This document shows, piece by piece, positions 62,236 through 64,000 of a stretch of DNA of 64,000 nt. The first letter of the stretch is position 1, and each line of letters starts with the position of its first letter. The position numbers and the translations under genes were made by a program. This stretch comes from a virus: positions 1-64,000 of IMG/VR virus record IMGVR_UViG_3300031566_000016; one strand, 5' to 3'. The notes under the pieces were generated by a model. The model saw nothing but the letters and a program-made list of their open reading frames with translations. It made no database searches and was not told the origin of the DNA.

Positions 62236-62311
62236 CATGTCGAGTAATGGGTCAGGTCTACTTGGTGCGCGTTTGTCGGTCTGGTGCCGCTGGTGACGCC
62301 ACGGTGAAGCC

Positions 62312-62755
62312 CTACGGCATGGCCTTCCACACCGTCACGATCAGGCACTCCTCCAGCCCGAACTCCTTGCGCTGCGTGTTCTCCACAATAAGCCGATCGT
62401 CCACCCACAAGACGCCATTTCCAGCATCGCCACAAATCTTGCCAAAATTGTCACAATCAGGCGTTGCCGTGTCGAAGCGCAGATCGGGCACCGTCGCCGA
62501 TGGCTTCTTTGGCACCGGGCGTCGGCGCGTGATGAGCACCCGCAGAGGGAAGTCGAATGGCGCTGTATGGCCGGCCTTCCTCATGGCTTGCCGCATGAAC
62601 GGAACCGCCCCCTCCTTCCAAGCCTTCTGCCGTGGCTCATCCGTGCGGGGGCCTTGCATCGTCTTCCCCGTCTCGCGGTCCTGGTACGGCCGCTGGCGCT
62701 TGCGCTCCGGCACCGCCCGGAAAGGGATCACAACCTCAACCAGCACTGTCGCCAC
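62312..62755 (-). CDS. rusA: RusA-family Holliday junction resolvase (147 aa)
   Basis: The family signature PDCDNFGKICGDAGNGVLWVDD supplies D100, D102, K106 and D119/D120. RusA cuts Holliday junctions symmetrically, here acting on recombination or packaging intermediates. The GTG at 62755 follows GAAGAAGGAGGCCCATT; the frame is open further but the extension is Arg/Pro-rich. It faces the rightward operon and lies in a leftward run with the 63-64 kb genes. Confidence 0.85.
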   Translation of the reverse strand: MATVLVEVVIPFRAVPERKRQRPYQDRETGKTMQGPRTDEPRQKAWKEGAVPFMRQAMRKAGHTAPFDFPLRVLITRRRPVPKKPSATVPDLRFDTATPDCDNFGKICGDAGNGVLWVDDRLIVENTQRKEFGLEECLIVTVWKAMP

Positions 62756-62786
62756 AATGGGCCTCCTTCTTCTTCCGCGGTGTGGT

Positions 62787-63476
62787 TCATGTCGCGCTCC
62801 CTTTCGTCTTCTCCCTGGCCACCCGCTCCGGCAGCTCCGCCACGGTGACGCCGATGGCCTGGGCACGGATGGCGTCGGCGAGGCCCGGCACCGTCTCGAT
62901 GTCGTAGAACTCGTGGCAATTTATGCGCACATGCCCGGCCCGCCAGTCCGCCGCCTCATCCAGCACGGCGAGCCGGGCCTCAGCCAGTTCGGCGCGGGCC
63001 TCCAGGACTCTGTTCTCCGCCAGCAACGTCTCGACCGCGCACTGCTGCTCGTCCAGCGATGGGCAGCCGGGGCAGTTTGCCCACGCCGCCGGGACCTTGC
63101 CGGATGACATGAACGCGATGCTGGCGGCGAGTTCGTCGCGCTCCTTCTGTAGCCGCGCCACCGTGAGGCCGGACGCCCGGTTGCAGACCATGTTCAGGGC
63201 GCACTTCTCCTCCTCCGACAGGCTCGGCAGATCGGCGCGGAGGTCGTCAATGATGCGAATGGCCTCGGCGATCTCCGGGTCGGGTTCGGTGGCGGCACAC
63301 TTCTCGGCCGCGGCCAGGCGCTGCTCCAACGCGGCGGCGCGGGCAGAGAGTATCTGCGCTTTCTCGGCGCTGATGATTTCACATTGGTCGCCATCCGGCG
63401 CGAGGATTTGTGATAGTGGTGCGGTCTGTAGATACTCCCTGGCGATTGCAGTCAACTGCTCCATTAGGTCACTCAC
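62787..63476 (-). CDS. coiled-coil protein (229 aa)
   Basis: GTG 63476 lies within the overlapping stop of the upstream gene (GTGAGTGA). The product is largely helical (EKAQILSARAAALEQRLAAAEK, ...EERCALNMVCNR..., LLAENRVLEARAELAEARLAVL), so a coiled coil is likely. Cysteines at CPGCP and elsewhere do not make a clear zinc motif. The stop is just before RusA. Confidence 0.55.
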   Translation of the reverse strand: MSDLMEQLTAIAREYLQTAPLSQILAPDGDQCEIISAEKAQILSARAAALEQRLAAAEKCAATEPDPEIAEAIRIIDDLRADLPSLSEEEKCALNMVCNRASGLTVARLQKERDELAASIAFMSSGKVPAAWANCPGCPSLDEQQCAVETLLAENRVLEARAELAEARLAVLDEAADWRAGHVRINCHEFYDIETVPGLADAIRAQAIGVTVAELPERVAREKTKGSAT

Positions 63477-63834
63477 GGTCGGCCTCCAATCCGAGGGTGG
63501 TGCGGGCAATGATGTCATCGGCCAGCGCGTCGAGTTCTCGGTTCCCCTTAGTCTGCAGGAAGACCGGAACTTCGTGCAGCACCGCGACAACCCCCGCCGG
63601 GCCATCGTCCTCCCTCGGTTCGCAGTGCAGGATTCCGATGGCCTCGTATCGCAACCCCTGCCGGGCCAGGGCCACCAGCGCCCGCACCACGTCGGGCGAA
63701 GCGGCGTCACGGAAGACGGTGCGCGGGCAGATGTGACAATCGGCGATATCACAACGGGCGCAGACAACCTCCGCCTTCTCCGCCAGCGCGTCGAGTTCGG
63801 CCAGCAGCGCCTCGGTGATCTCGGGGGCGGTCAT
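63469..63834 (-). CDS. small protein with cysteine knuckle (121 aa)
   Basis: After a helical N-terminus (TEALLAELDALAEKAEVV) the sequence has CARCDIADCHICP, a CxxC pair plus a further CxxC, suggesting a zinc knuckle. The ATG overlaps the upstream gene's stop and AAAGGACGTG is the SD. Its tail overlaps the coiled-coil gene. No family. Confidence 0.55.
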   Translation of the reverse strand: MTAPEITEALLAELDALAEKAEVVCARCDIADCHICPRTVFRDAASPDVVRALVALARQGLRYEAIGILHCEPREDDGPAGVVAVLHEVPVFLQTKGNRELDALADDIIARTTLGLEADRE

Positions 63835-64000
63835 GGCGTCACGTCCTTTGGCCACCAGCTCGCCGGCCCCACGAACACCTTCCCCGTCGCCGCGTCGATC
63901 TTCACCACGTCGCCCTGCGCGTCCGCCACGGCCCGCAACTTGAGGAAGTGCGCCCCGTCCACCAGCACCACGTCAGCCGGGTCCAGGTACTGCCCGTGCC
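63831..64000 (-). CDS. partial gene at the right edge (last 55 aa)
   Basis: The frame is open from the window edge to TGA at 63831, ending 'VFVGPASWWPKDVTP'. It has beta-alpha character with 'LKLRAVADAQGDVVKIDAATG'. The ATG of the next gene overlaps its stop. Its start and function lie outside the window. Confidence 0.45.
   Translation of the reverse strand, partial: HGQYLDPADVVLVDGAHFLKLRAVADAQGDVVKIDAATGKVFVGPASWWPKDVTP

Noticed and set aside
1-64000. CRISPR arrays or tRNA clusters
   Set aside because: No regularly spaced identical direct repeats with unique spacers and no complete tRNA pattern were seen. The early-arm spacer repeats are not regularly spaced.

Overview
The window is a 64 kb, GC-rich (roughly 60-65% by eye) piece of a tailed double-stranded DNA phage or prophage, not ordinary bacterial chromosome. 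It carries a nearly complete leftward head-and-tail module: small and large terminase, portal, Mu gpI-like protease/scaffold, decoration protein, HK97-type capsid, connectors, tail tube, frameshifted tail-assembly chaperone, 919-residue tape measure, tail tip and spike proteins. There is no sheath, and the tape measure would specify a tail of about 135-140 nm, so I infer a siphovirus with a Mu-like head. The host cannot be named. Strong Shine-Dalgarno (SD) sequences, sigma70-like promoters and very frequent ATGA/GTGA stop-start overlaps show a bacterial host.

Layout. From 50.8 kb down to 1 every gene is on the minus strand. 50.8-45.1 kb: a cytosine-N4-type DNA methyltransferase, SSB, and small DNA-binding, zinc-ribbon and zincin-like proteins. 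45.1-33.0 kb: packaging, head and neck. 33.0-24.4 kb: tail. 24.2-16.5 kb: appendage, tail-spike and repeat proteins. 16.5-6.5 kb: an operon-like run of four glycosyltransferase-like proteins (GT2+GT4 fusion, KpsC/S-like, GT-B, GT2), three small-molecule-type SAM methyltransferases, a B12-binding-type radical SAM enzyme and a DNA adenine/cytosine methyltransferase. 6.4-5.1 kb: small membrane proteins that probably hold lysis functions. 4.8-1 kb: an RHH regulator and small proteins, many with zinc ribbons. A 750 bp divergent region (50.79-51.54 kb) with 24-bp-spaced repeats and a strong promoter separates this arm from a rightward arm (51.5-62.2 kb) of about 28 mostly unknown small genes, ending in a minimal tyrosine recombinase and a bidirectional terminator. 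At the right edge RusA and three other genes again run leftward.

Regulation. I see five sigma70-like promoters (leftward near 50.8, 40.75, 24.35 and 4.9 kb; rightward at 51.5 kb). The 24.35 kb promoter feeds a leader RNA with the inverted repeats of a pseudoknot. The 40.75 kb promoter feeds a leader that ends in a terminator-like hairpin just before the capsid operon. In the rightward arm, gene starts share a near-identical ribosome-binding segment, duplicated intergenic modules, and a strand-biased hexamer CACAAT.

Not seen: a recognisable endolysin, DNA polymerase, helicase/primase or repressor of known family, tRNA genes or CRISPR arrays. The window is therefore probably only part of the genome.
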